In this document: piece after piece, positions 1 through 7,018 of the stretch
How the letters are laid out: each line of letters opens with the position of its first letter
Numbering within the stretch: position 1 is the first letter of the stretch
From: Clostridia bacterium
GTDB taxonomy: Bacteria; Bacillota_E; RBS10-35; JAJYVN01
NCBI GenBank assembly: GCA_027335515.1
Contig: DAHWHT010000317.1
Coordinates: forward strand, 1-7,273
Reading direction: 5' to 3'
DNA: 7,273 bases
Notes under the pieces: model-generated
What the model was told of the DNA's origin: nothing
The model's database searches: none
The model's input: the letters and a program-made list of their open reading frames with translations, nothing else
Position numbers and translations under genes: made by a program

Positions 1-81
1 GGCGACGCCGGCGGCAGCGGTTGCGACGGCAGCGGCGGTAAGGGCGGCAACGGCGGCAACGGCGGCGACGGCGAGGGCGGC
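1..81 (+). repeat. Gly-rich coding repeat with 9-base tandem units
   Basis: Within the surface-protein frame, 43-51 and 52-60 are identical 9-base units (GGCGGCAAC, Gly-Gly-Asn) and 61-69 is a one-base variant (GGCGGCGAC, Gly-Gly-Asp). Looser Gly-Gly-Ser and Gly-Gly-Lys units precede them back to the window edge. The result is a low-complexity Gly/Asn/Asp segment like the loops in Gly-rich beta-helix adhesins. The tract probably continues upstream, where its length may vary by replication slippage. Confidence 0.7.
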
Positions 82-2541
82 GCCATCTACACGACCAACG
101 CCGTGGTCCTCAACAACGTGACCTTCGCGGGCACCGCGCAGGTCGACCACAACGCGGCAATCGGTGGTGTGGCCGGCGGGCCGGGCACCTCGGGACCGGG
201 CTCGCCCAGCACCCAGAGTATTTACGGCTGCGGCGGCAGTGGGTCCGCCTCCTCCCATCCCAAGGTTGCCACGGCGCCTCCCGTCCCCCAGCAGGGCGCC
301 GCCGGGGCGGGCAGCGGGCCGGATGTCTACGACGCCGGCCAGGGGGTCCAGGTTGCCACGCAGAGCCTGCCCGGCGCCGTGGTCGGCCAACCGTACCAAG
401 CCACGCTCGACGCCATCGGCGGCAGCGCACCCTACGCCTGGTCCCCCCTGCCCGGCGCCCTGCCGTCCTGGCTGCAGATGGACGGCTTCGGCGGCATCGA
501 CGGCGTGCCGCCGGCCCCCGGCAGCGACACCGTCGGCGTGGAGGTGATGGACGCCACGCGCAACGCCCCCCCGGCGCAGGCGACCCTGACCATCTCCGTC
601 GTGGCGCCCCTGACCATCCTCCCGGCGCAACTCGACGGCGCGACGGTGGGCCAGGCGTACGGCGCGACCCTGACCGCAGCCGGCGGAACCGGCCCATACA
701 CCTGGACGGAGACCGGGCGGTTACCGCTGGGCCTGTCGTTTTCCAGCCAGGGCAACACCGCCGCGATCCGCGGCACCGCCGCCGCCGCCGGTCCGGCGGA
801 CTTCACCCTGCAGGTGTCCGACGCATCCAGCCCGCCGCAGACCGTGACGATCCCGTACGTGCTGGTCGCGGCCCCGCCGGGCGTCTCGGTCACCGCGGCC
901 TCCACCGGGGCCAACGCGGTCCCCGGCGGCACCGCAACGGCCGGCGGCGGCGGCAGTGCGACCCCCGACACGACGGTGCAGGCCGCGGGCGGCACCGGAA
1001 CGGTGAACGTGGCCGAGTATTCGGGCAACCCGGGAGGCACCGCCACCTTCGGCGGTGTCGGCACCGCGTACTTCGACGTCAACGTCTCCACGGACAGCAC
1101 CTTCGCCTACCTGACCATCCGCGAGTGCAACCTGCCGCCCGGCTTCGACGGCATCTGGTGGTACGGGCCGCAGGGCTGGGTGTTTCCTTCGGATCAAGGG
1201 CTTTGGAACGGTTGTGCCATCCTGTATCTCGACGACCAGACCGTGCCGCCCATCTCGGCGCTGACCGGCAGCATCTTCGCCACGGGCCCGCTGCCGCCGC
1301 CACCGACGGTCACCGGCGTCACGCCGGCACAGGGGCCCGCGGCCGGGGGCGGCGTCGTGACCATCCAGGGTGACCATGTCTCGGACGCGACGGCCGTGTC
1401 CTTCGGCCCCACGAGCACCACCGAGTTCCGGCTGGTCTCCCCGGGCGAGCTCGACGCGGTCGTCCCGGCCGGGTCGGCGACGGTGGACGTCGTGGTCCAG
1501 ACGCCCTCGGGCAGCAGTCCCCCGACGCCCGCCGACCGCTACACCTACACATCCGCGCCCTCCACCCCGTCCTCGTCCTGGTCCTTCGCGGCGCCCGCCT
1601 CCGGCGCCGCGCCGCCGGGGCCGAGCGTCGGTGCCGCCGGGGGCACACTCGCCACGGCGGATGGGGCATTCGCCATGGCGGTCCCAGCCGGTGCCGTCGC
1701 CGACGCGGGCGCCATCTGGGTCGGAGAGGCGGGCGGGGCCGTGCCCGCCGCCCCCCGGGGGCTGGCCTGGGCAAGCCCGGTGTTCACCCTGAGCGGTTCC
1801 CCGCTGCGCACCCCGCAGGTGGCCACGATCCGCTACCGGGCGGCCGCACTCGGGGGCCTGGCACCCGAGCGGCTCTCCGTATACACCCTGGACCCCGGCG
1901 GGGCATGGCGCCCCGTACCCACCTCGGTGTGGGCCGCGACGTATACGGTTCGCGCCCAGGCGACGGCCCCCGAAACGCTCGCGGTGTTCGCGGCCACCAG
2001 GGTGTTCACGGATGTGCCGCCCGACCATTGGGCGGCCGCCGACATCGACGCGTTGGAGGCCGCCGGGGTGGTGCACGGCTTTCCCGACGGCCGCTTCCGC
2101 CCCGACCACCCGGTGACCCGGGCGCAGTTCGTCCAGATGCTCGACGGCGTCCTGGGCCTGATCCCGGCCGCGGGCGCGCCGAGCCGGTATGCCGACGTGC
2201 CCGCGGGTGCGTGGTATGCCCCCTACGTCGCCGCAGCGGCCCAGGCGTCCATCGTGGCGGGAACCTCGGCCGAGACCTTTTCGCCCGCTGCGACCCTGAC
2301 GCGTGAGCAGGCGGCCGTGCTGCTGGCGCGCGCCCTGCACCTGCAGAGCGCGCCGGGGACGGGGCCGTCCTTTTCCGACGCCGGCCGCATCGACGCCTGG
2401 GCGGCGGCGGCGGTGCGCCAAACGGCCGCCGTCGGGATCCTGAAAGGCTTTCCAAACGGCCGGTTTGCGCCGCTGGCCGCGCTGACACGGGCCCAGGCCG
2501 CCAGCGTCCTCGCACGCGTCTGGCGGCGGCGGGCCCCCTGA
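1..2541 (+). CDS. SLH-anchored multidomain surface protein, 3' part (5' end outside window)
   Basis: The frame is open from base 1 to the TGA at 2539-2541 (846 residues visible). The GTG at 103 lies inside the reading frame and is probably not the start. Numbering from base 1: residues 1-27 are Gly-rich; 27-45 (AIYTTNAVVLNNVTFAG) look like one rung of a right-handed beta-helix of the polymorphic outer-membrane/adhesin type. About 115-200 and 201-289 are two putative Ig-like domains of He_PIG type (GQPYQATL and GQAYGATL, then APYAW and GPYTW). About 290-330 is a Gly/Ala linker. About 331-430 is a beta domain with a WWYG motif and two cysteines (376, 405). About 435-518 resembles IPT/TIG (VTPAQGPAAGGGVVTIQG). 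About 540-667 is ZU5-like (GGTL, then VPAGAV). Three SLH repeats start near 668, 728 and 790, with TRAQ, TREQ and TRAQ motifs at 706, 767 and 829. SLH domains of this kind bind cell-wall polymer, so the protein is expected outside the membrane. The signal peptide would lie upstream. Ligand or adhesion role unknown. Confidence 0.9.
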   Translation, partial: GDAGGSGCDGSGGKGGNGGNGGDGEGGAIYTTNAVVLNNVTFAGTAQVDHNAAIGGVAGGPGTSGPGSPSTQSIYGCGGSGSASSHPKVATAPPVPQQGAAGAGSGPDVYDAGQGVQVATQSLPGAVVGQPYQATLDAIGGSAPYAWSPLPGALPSWLQMDGFGGIDGVPPAPGSDTVGVEVMDATRNAPPAQATLTISVVAPLTILPAQLDGATVGQAYGATLTAAGGTGPYTWTETGRLPLGLSFSSQGNTAAIRGTAAAAGPADFTLQVSDASSPPQTVTIPYVLVAAPPGVSVTAASTGANAVPGGTATAGGGGSATPDTTVQAAGGTGTVNVAEYSGNPGGTATFGGVGTAYFDVNVSTDSTFAYLTIRECNLPPGFDGIWWYGPQGWVFPSDQGLWNGCAILYLDDQTVPPISALTGSIFATGPLPPPPTVTGVTPAQGPAAGGGVVTIQGDHVSDATAVSFGPTSTTEFRLVSPGELDAVVPAGSATVDVVVQTPSGSSPPTPADRYTYTSAPSTPSSSWSFAAPASGAAPPGPSVGAAGGTLATADGAFAMAVPAGAVADAGAIWVGEAGGAVPAAPRGLAWASPVFTLSGSPLRTPQVATIRYRAAALGGLAPERLSVYTLDPGGAWRPVPTSVWAATYTVRAQATAPETLAVFAATRVFTDVPPDHWAAADIDALEAAGVVHGFPDGRFRPDHPVTRAQFVQMLDGVLGLIPAAGAPSRYADVPAGAWYAPYVAAAAQASIVAGTSAETFSPAATLTREQAAVLLARALHLQSAPGTGPSFSDAGRIDAWAAAAVRQTAAVGILKGFPNGRFAPLAALTRAQAASVLARVWRRRAP

Positions 2542-2566
2542 CCGAGGCGGCGCCGCGCGGGGGGCC
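2532..2566 (+). terminator. Weak GC hairpin at the end of the surface-protein gene
   Basis: Seven-base complementary arms (GGCCCCC at 2532-2538, GGGGGCC at 2560-2566) enclose the stop codon and a 10-base palindrome GCGGCGCCGC at 2547-2556. No T tract follows, so this is not a classic intrinsic terminator. In such GC-rich sequence an arm of this size can arise by chance. A second small hairpin, GTCACC-GCA-GGTGAC, lies at 2601-2615. The 127 bases between this gene and the convergent SGNH hydrolase (2542-2668) hold no other signal I can support. Either hairpin may only help RNA 3' stability. Confidence 0.25.
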
Positions 2567-2668
2567 TGCGGCGGGCGCGGGGATCGGCCCGTTGCGCACC
2601 GTCACCGCAGGTGACCCCACGCGCGCGCCGCCGCGGACACCGTCGTCAGGGCGGGCCGGCCGCCGCCG

Positions 2669-3334
2669 TCACGCGCCGGACCCTGAAAGCGGCAGACCGG
2701 CCAGACAGGCCACCACCTGCACCGCGGCCAGGGCATTGCCGGCCGGGTTGAGGTGCACCCCGTCCGTGGTCAGAAAGCGGGTGCCGCCGTCGGGTCCGAG
2801 CGGCCAGTCGGCCCGCGCCACCGCGCGCCGCCGCGCCGCCAGGGCGGCGGTGAAGACGGCGTTCAGATCACAGACGCAAAGATCGTGCGCGGCGGCGAGG
2901 CGGTGCTGCGCGGCGACCAGCACCGCCAGTTCCCGGTTTTCGACCGCCTCGGCCTCCTCGTGGATCACCGTCGGGGTCAGCACCACCGGCCGAATGCCGG
3001 CCTGGCCCAGGCGCGACAAGAGCGAGTCGTAGCCCGCCGTGAAGTCCGCGTCCTGCGTGCCACCCGAGGCCCCGCTGCGGCGGTGCCAGACGTCGTTGAC
3101 CCCGATGCTGACCGTGACCACCGTCGCGCCGCTGCCCAGCACATCGCGCTCCAGCCGGTCCAGCAGGTCGCCAACCCGGTTGCCGCCCACGCCGGCATAG
3201 ACATACGACAGCGCCAGGTCCGGCCGCACGGCCGTCAGCAGCGCCGCCGCCAGGCGGGTGTATCCCGGGTCCGCCTGCGTGATGCTGTCCCCCAGAAAGC
3301 AGAGTCGGTCACCGGACTGCAGCACACCCACCAC
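2669..3334 (-). CDS. SGNH/GDSL-family hydrolase (esterase/lipase-like)
   Basis: A 221-residue single-domain protein with the four diagnostic SGNH blocks. Block I is FLGDSIT with nucleophile Ser17. Block II is AGVGGNRVGD with Gly51. Block III is IGVNDVW with Asn80. Block V is TTDGVHLNPAGN with Asp191 and His194, completing the Ser-Asp-His triad. Length and block spacing match small GDSL-like lipases/acylhydrolases that cleave ester bonds of lipids, acetylated sugars or thioesters; the substrate cannot be told from sequence. No signal peptide is visible, since block I begins about 13 residues in, so it is probably cytoplasmic. The start is GTG at 3334, followed directly by a second GTG at 3331. 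A purine run (GGGGGG on the coding strand, 3343-3348) lies 8 bases upstream and can act as ribosome binding site. It faces the surface-protein gene convergently and the permease gene divergently. Confidence 0.93.
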   Translation of the reverse strand: MVGVLQSGDRLCFLGDSITQADPGYTRLAAALLTAVRPDLALSYVYAGVGGNRVGDLLDRLERDVLGSGATVVTVSIGVNDVWHRRSGASGGTQDADFTAGYDSLLSRLGQAGIRPVVLTPTVIHEEAEAVENRELAVLVAAQHRLAAAHDLCVCDLNAVFTAALAARRRAVARADWPLGPDGGTRFLTTDGVHLNPAGNALAAVQVVACLAGLPLSGSGA

Positions 3335-3396
3335 GCCCCGTGCCCCCCGTCGGACCGCCGCACATATTTGGCGGCGGCATGCCTCAGCCTACGCGC
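3335..3396. promoter_or_regulatory. Short divergent control region with a 6-base inverted repeat
   Basis: This is the only non-coding space between the divergent SGNH hydrolase and permease genes, so promoters for both should lie here or overlap the gene starts. It contains CCGCCG (3355-3360) and CGGCGG (3372-3377), a perfect inverted repeat around an AT-rich core (CACATATTTGG). That core is the only AT-rich patch nearby. The arrangement could be an operator or an RNA hairpin just before the ATG at 3379. I see no convincing -35/-10 pair on either strand. Promoter function is inferred from gene layout. Confidence 0.35.
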
Positions 3397-4869
3397 ATGG
3401 CCACACGTACGCCGGGCAGCGATGCCTTTCACGACCGCCCCAGCGGGCACCTGCAGCGGGGAGCCAGCCGCAGTGGTTCGCGCCAGCGGTTCACGCGCGC
3501 CCTGCGGTCCCCGGGACTGACCCTGTTGACCATCGGCGGCATCATGGGCTCCGGCCTCTTTTTGGCAAGCGGCATGGCGATCCGGGACGCCGGTCCGGCG
3601 GTGCTCGGGGTGTTTGCCATCGGCTTTGTGGCGATGTATCTGGAGATTCGGGCCCTGGCCGAGATGTCCGTGGCCAACCCGGCCCCGGGGTCCTTTTTGG
3701 TCTATTGCCGCCAGGTGCTCGGCCCGGGTTTCAGCTTCGTTTCCGGCTGGATCTACTGGTTTTCCAGCGTGCTGACCATGTCCAGCGAGGTGACCGCCGC
3801 CGCCCTGCTGACGCGCGTGTGGTTTCCCCAATGGCCGGTGTGGTTATGGGCGTTGGCCTATTCGGTCCTGATCGTCGGGGTGAACTTCGTTGGGGTGCGC
3901 GGCTTCGGCTCGGTGGAAGCCGTGCTGGCCGCGACCAAGATCCTGGCGGTGCTGGCCTTCATCGTCCTGGGCGGCCTGTACCTGACCGGCAGGCTGCCGC
4001 ACGCGACCGGCGGCGGTTTGGCGGCACTGTCCCAACACGGCGGGCTTTGGCCGCACGGCCTGGGTGGGGCGGCGGGCGCCCTGCTCTTGGTGCTGTTTGC
4101 GTACGCCGGCACGGGCGTGATCGGCATGGCCGCCGCGGAAACCAAGGACCCGGGCCAGACCATCCCGCGCACGGTGCGCCGCACGGCGCTGCTGGTCGGG
4201 GTCATGTATCTGGGGGGCGTCTTCACCCTGCTGGCCCTGGTGCCCTGGTGGCAGGTGCCGGTGGCCTCCAGCCCGTTCGTCACCGCCGTGGCGCGGACAG
4301 GACTTCCCTTTGCGGCGGGCGTCATGAACCTGGTGCTGCTGCTCGCCGTGCTCTCGACCATGAACGCCGCCCTGTACGCCAACGTCCGCGTCCTGTACAG
4401 CCTGGCGTCGCAAAAGCAGGCACCCGCCGCCTTCGGCCGCCTGAGCCGCCGCGGCGTCCCCGCCAACGCCACCTGGGCCAGCGCCACGCTGCTGGCCGCC
4501 ACCATCGCGCTGGCGTACGTCCTGCCCCACAAGGCCTACGCCTACCTGGTCACCGCCACCGGCTTCCAGGCGATGTTCATCTGGCTCACCATCCTGCTGA
4601 CCCACATCCGCTACCGACCCTACCTGCGGCGCCACCGTCCCGAACGCCTGACCTACCGCCTCTTCGCCTACCCATACACCACGCTGGTGGTGATCGCCAT
4701 CGTGCTTTCCGGCCTCGCCGGGTCCCTGGGCGCCGGCAGCGAACGCATCGGCGCGGGCGTCGGCCTGGCCGGCATCGTGGCGGCCCTGGTCGCCTGGCTC
4801 CTGCTGCGCCGCCGGCTCATCCCCCGGATGGACCCGGTCCCGCCTCCGGATCCGCAGTCTCCGGGCTGA
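3379..4869 (+). CDS. Amino acid permease, AAT family of the APC superfamily
   Basis: A 496-residue membrane protein (from ATG 3379) with about 12 hydrophobic helices, predicted to import amino acids by proton or cation coupling. Helix 1 carries the unwound substrate-binding motif TIGGIMGSGLF (51-61). It is followed by AEMSVANPAPGSF (94-106), WIYWFS (124-129) and a helix 6 motif FAYAGTGVIGMAAAE (240-254) leading into TKDPGQTIPR. MNLVLLLAVLSTMNAALYAN (316-335) matches AAT helix 8 style, and LTHIRYRP follows helix 10. Helices 11-12 lie near 431-450 and 458-477. These resemble the GABA/proline/lysine/aromatic AAT permeases; the specific substrate is not determinable. The start is uncertain: GTG 3340 is open but leaves only 5 bases to the divergent gene, and ATG 3397 is also possible. 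None has a good Shine-Dalgarno. The 40-50 residue N-terminus before helix 1 is Arg/Ser-rich and looks cytoplasmic. The 3' end overlaps the convergent flavoenzyme gene by 53 bases. Confidence 0.92.
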   Translation: MPQPTRMATRTPGSDAFHDRPSGHLQRGASRSGSRQRFTRALRSPGLTLLTIGGIMGSGLFLASGMAIRDAGPAVLGVFAIGFVAMYLEIRALAEMSVANPAPGSFLVYCRQVLGPGFSFVSGWIYWFSSVLTMSSEVTAAALLTRVWFPQWPVWLWALAYSVLIVGVNFVGVRGFGSVEAVLAATKILAVLAFIVLGGLYLTGRLPHATGGGLAALSQHGGLWPHGLGGAAGALLLVLFAYAGTGVIGMAAAETKDPGQTIPRTVRRTALLVGVMYLGGVFTLLALVPWWQVPVASSPFVTAVARTGLPFAAGVMNLVLLLAVLSTMNAALYANVRVLYSLASQKQAPAAFGRLSRRGVPANATWASATLLAATIALAYVLPHKAYAYLVTATGFQAMFIWLTILLTHIRYRPYLRRHRPERLTYRLFAYPYTTLVVIAIVLSGLAGSLGAGSERIGAGVGLAGIVAALVAWLLLRRRLIPRMDPVPPPDPQSPG

Positions 4870-6079
4870 CCGGCTCCACCGCGCGGACGGCCTGGCGGGC
4901 CAGGGAAGTGAGCACCGCATCCTCCATCGGCGGGTTGTGCAGGCCCGGGCGGACGTCCCGGTAGTAGCGCTCCAGGGGCAGGCGGCGGCTGAGCCCCGCC
5001 CCGCCCACCACCCGCATCGCCAGGTCGACCACCGTCGTGGCGGCGTCCATCACCACGAGTTTGCACACGCCGACCGCGGCGGCGAGCTGCGGCCGCGCCG
5101 CGACATCGTCGTCCCAGCGCCGGGCCAGAGAAAAGATCAGGTCGTAGGCGGGCAACAACTGCCGCTGCATCTGGCCCAGCTTCTGTTCGATGTGCGGCAG
5201 CTGCGCAATGCTGCCGCTGATCGAGTTCGGCCGGCGCCGCGCCGCGTACGCGGTGGCGAAGTCGGCCGCCGCCCGCGCCACCCCCAGATAGGCCGCGGGA
5301 ATGTGCAGGTTCCAACCCGCGCTGCCCCCGCCGCGCACCTCGGCGCCCTCGGGGTCGGCGCCGTCGCCCGGCGAAAGCGGCCGGGGCTCCAGGAGCGCGG
5401 CGGCGGGGACCTCCACCCCTTCCAGCACAAGGTCGTCACTGCCCGTGGCCCGCATGCCCATGGCGTCCCACGCCGCTTCGACGCGCAACCCGGGCGTCTG
5501 GCGGGGCACGAGGAAGGAGGCGGTGCGGGCCATGCCCTCCGCGCTCGCGGACACGACGACGTGGGTCAGCGCCGGGGCCAGGGTGGTGAAGATCTTGCGC
5601 CCGTCCAGCCGCCAACCCCCGGAGGCCAGGCGGCGCGCGGTCGTCTGCGGCCGTCCGCCGCGGCTGGGGCTGCCGGTCGCCGGTTCGCTGACGGCGGCGT
5701 TGATCAGCACCTCGCCGCGGCCGGCCGCCGCAAACAGCGGCTCCAAGACTGTGGCCGGCCACACTGGGGCCTGCGCCTGCTTGCCCAGCGTGAAGAGGTG
5801 CCAGCCAACGCCCAGGGCCGTTGAACCATCGCCGCGCGCCAGGCGCTCCTGGCCCAGGACCATGGTGAAGACGCCGCTGCCCGCTCCGCCGTGGGCGCGC
5901 GGGACGGTCAGGGCCAGGTAGCCGGCCGTGCGCAGCTCGGCGAAGTTTTCATGCGGAAAGCTGCCATCGCCGTCGTGCCGGGCGGCACGCTCCGCAAAGC
6001 GGTCAGCCAGTTCCGCCGCGGTGGCCAGGACTGCGCGTTCCTCGTCGTAGCGGCACCAAAAGTCATCCGCCAGCACCAA
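4817..6079 (-). CDS. Acyl-CoA dehydrogenase-fold flavoenzyme with atypical active site
   Basis: A 420-residue protein, slightly longer than the usual 380-400. It shows the acyl-CoA dehydrogenase layout: N-terminal helical domain (about 1-120, with FAELRTAGYLALTVPRAHGG at 46-65), beta domain with the FAD-contact motif AVSEPATGS (129-137), DGRKIFTT (159-166) and MGMRATGSDDLVLEGVEVP (207-225), then a C-terminal helical domain with VVGGAGL (357-363). The usual C-terminal catalytic Glu (YEGT after RDxK) is not seen. That stretch reads YYRDVRPGLHNPPMEDA, with His381. The alternative Glu site in the helix before AAYLG also lacks a Glu. It may therefore be a desaturase of unusual mechanism, or a flavin monooxygenase like DszC/HpaB relatives, which share this fold. 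It resembles what I recall of Bacillus YdbM. The start is TTG 6079 (GTG 6076 next in frame), supported by an upstream GGAGG. The C-terminal 20-odd residues are Pro/Gly-rich and overlap the permease gene. It is the last gene of the minus-strand unit. Confidence 0.88.
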   Translation of the reverse strand: MVLADDFWCRYDEERAVLATAAELADRFAERAARHDGDGSFPHENFAELRTAGYLALTVPRAHGGAGSGVFTMVLGQERLARGDGSTALGVGWHLFTLGKQAQAPVWPATVLEPLFAAAGRGEVLINAAVSEPATGSPSRGGRPQTTARRLASGGWRLDGRKIFTTLAPALTHVVVSASAEGMARTASFLVPRQTPGLRVEAAWDAMGMRATGSDDLVLEGVEVPAAALLEPRPLSPGDGADPEGAEVRGGGSAGWNLHIPAAYLGVARAAADFATAYAARRRPNSISGSIAQLPHIEQKLGQMQRQLLPAYDLIFSLARRWDDDVAARPQLAAAVGVCKLVVMDAATTVVDLAMRVVGGAGLSRRLPLERYYRDVRPGLHNPPMEDAVLTSLARQAVRAVEPVSPETADPEAGPGPSGG

Positions 6080-6087
6080 GGGTCATT

Positions 6088-6095
6088 CCCCCTCC
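6088..6095 (-). promoter_or_regulatory. Ribosome binding site of the flavoenzyme gene
   Basis: The coding strand reads GGAGGGGG here. The GGAGG core (6091-6095) sits 11 bases before TTG 6079, and the purine run extends to 8 bases from it. This is the best Shine-Dalgarno in the window and supports TTG over any upstream start. It also lies 4 bases before an out-of-frame ATG at 6086. Confidence 0.6.
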
Positions 6096-6135
6096 ACGCC
6101 AAACCCGCCTCGAACCTGCCCGCATGGGCTTGCGC

Positions 6136-6981
6136 CTACGGTTCGCGCCTCGTTCCAGCCCCATCCCACCCCGCCGGCAACGCGATCTGCCCGCGCGCCA
6201 CCACCACCGCCGCCCCCCGCACCCACACGCCGCCACCGGGGTCTGGGGCCACCTCCAGCCGGGCCGGCCGACCGCCGCCGTCCCCCTGGCGAATCGCCAG
6301 GCCCCGGCCGCCCAGTGCCAGGCAGAGCGCGGCCGAGGCGCTTCCGGTGCCAAAATCCTCCTCCAGGCCGAGGGCCGGCGCAAAGACCCGCTGACAGAGC
6401 CGGCCCGGGCCGTCGGGCGCAAAGACGACCAGGGCCACCGCGCCGGCCGCGGCCGTGCTCGCGGCGACCGCCGCGGCGGCGGGCCGCAGGGCGTCCACGC
6501 AGGCCGCGTCACGCAACGGCAACGCCAGCATCGGCGCGGGGGTGTGCAGCAACCACGCCGTCGAGCCCGGCAACCAGGCCTCCGCCAGCCCCGCCGCGGC
6601 GGCGAGGTCGGCGGCGCTGTCCAGGGAAACGGGCGTGGCCGCGGGCAGACGCGGCAGCCGAAAGCCCGCCCGATCGCCGTCCCGCCACACATCCAGGGTG
6701 CCGGCCGGGGTACGAAGGCGACTGCCGCTGTCGAGCCCAAGCGCCACGATGGTCGCGAGCGTGGCATGGCCACACAGCGGAATCTCCGCCGTGGGGGCAA
6801 AAAACCGCAGGGTCCACGGCGCCGTGTTCATGACGCAGGCGCCCTCCAGCCGCAGTTCGGCCATGAGGGCGCAAAGGGGCCCGGCGTCGAGGCCGCCGCA
6901 TCCTTCCAGCACCGCCGCGGGGTTGCCGCTCAGGGGTCGGTTGGTGAAGACGTCCACGAGGGTGTACGGGTAGATCGGCAT
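6136..6981 (-). CDS. PhzF-family isomerase/epimerase
   Basis: A 281-residue protein matching the usual 260-300 length of PhzF/YddE-type enzymes, two-lobed proteins with the diaminopimelate epimerase fold. It opens with the family signature YPYTLVDVFTNRPLSGNPAAVL (4-25). Glu46, in ELRLEGACV, corresponds to the catalytic Glu45 of PhzF. FFAPTAEIPLCGHATLAT (60-77) holds the conserved GHAT. The C-terminal lobe has EEDFGTGSASAAL (207-219), the family's ED-x-x-TGSA motif, with Asp209 near PhzF Asp208. Known members isomerise trans-2,3-dihydro-3-hydroxyanthranilate in phenazine synthesis, but most homologues have no known substrate, and no other phz gene is visible here. The start is ATG 6981, where homology begins. 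The same frame stays open upstream to 7242, but that stretch is out of frame with the phosphoesterase C-terminus it overlaps and lacks family motifs. Ribosome binding site is weak (GAAGG). It lies 37 bases after the phosphoesterase stop and 56 bases before the flavoenzyme start, probably one operon. Confidence 0.93.
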   Translation of the reverse strand: MPIYPYTLVDVFTNRPLSGNPAAVLEGCGGLDAGPLCALMAELRLEGACVMNTAPWTLRFFAPTAEIPLCGHATLATIVALGLDSGSRLRTPAGTLDVWRDGDRAGFRLPRLPAATPVSLDSAADLAAAAGLAEAWLPGSTAWLLHTPAPMLALPLRDAACVDALRPAAAAVAASTAAAGAVALVVFAPDGPGRLCQRVFAPALGLEEDFGTGSASAALCLALGGRGLAIRQGDGGGRPARLEVAPDPGGGVWVRGAAVVVARGQIALPAGWDGAGTRREP

Positions 6982-6999
6982 GGATGGTGCCTTCGCCGC

Positions 7000-7013
7000 G
7001 GCCCGCGCGGGCC
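7000..7013. repeat. Perfect 14-base GC palindrome before the PhzF gene
   Basis: GGCCCGCGCGGGCC is its own reverse complement. It sits between the phosphoesterase stop (7019) and the PhzF ATG (6981), about 18 bases from that ATG. It could form an intercistronic hairpin or be a protein-binding site. No T tract follows on the minus strand, so intrinsic termination is unlikely. Chance is a real alternative in DNA this GC-rich. Confidence 0.4.
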
Positions 7014-7018
7014 CTCCC

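Noticed and set aside
721..2421. 566-codon open frame on the minus strand opposite the surface-protein gene
   Set aside because: Its translation is Arg/Gly-rich low complexity with no motifs, typical of antisense frames in GC-rich genes. The plus-strand frame has clear Ig-like, TIG and SLH domains.
2640..2670. GGCCGGCC-centred palindromic stretch as a convergent terminator
   Set aside because: Pairing breaks one base beyond the 8-base core and no T or A tract is adjacent, so it is likely chance in GC-rich sequence.
2592..3032. Plus-strand frames opposite the SGNH hydrolase (2592-3032 and 2753-3520)
   Set aside because: They give Arg/Ala-rich shadow products. The opposite strand shows all four SGNH blocks and the full catalytic triad.
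3844..4920. 358-codon minus-strand frame opposite the permease
   Set aside because: The product is Gln/Gly/Arg/His-rich and repetitive with no family motif, and it runs antisense to a well-supported permease.
3258..4964. 568-codon plus-strand frame overlapping the permease
   Set aside because: It is longer than the permease frame, but its product is an Arg/Pro/Gly-rich shadow without transmembrane pattern. The 3379-4869 frame has the full AAT permease motifs.
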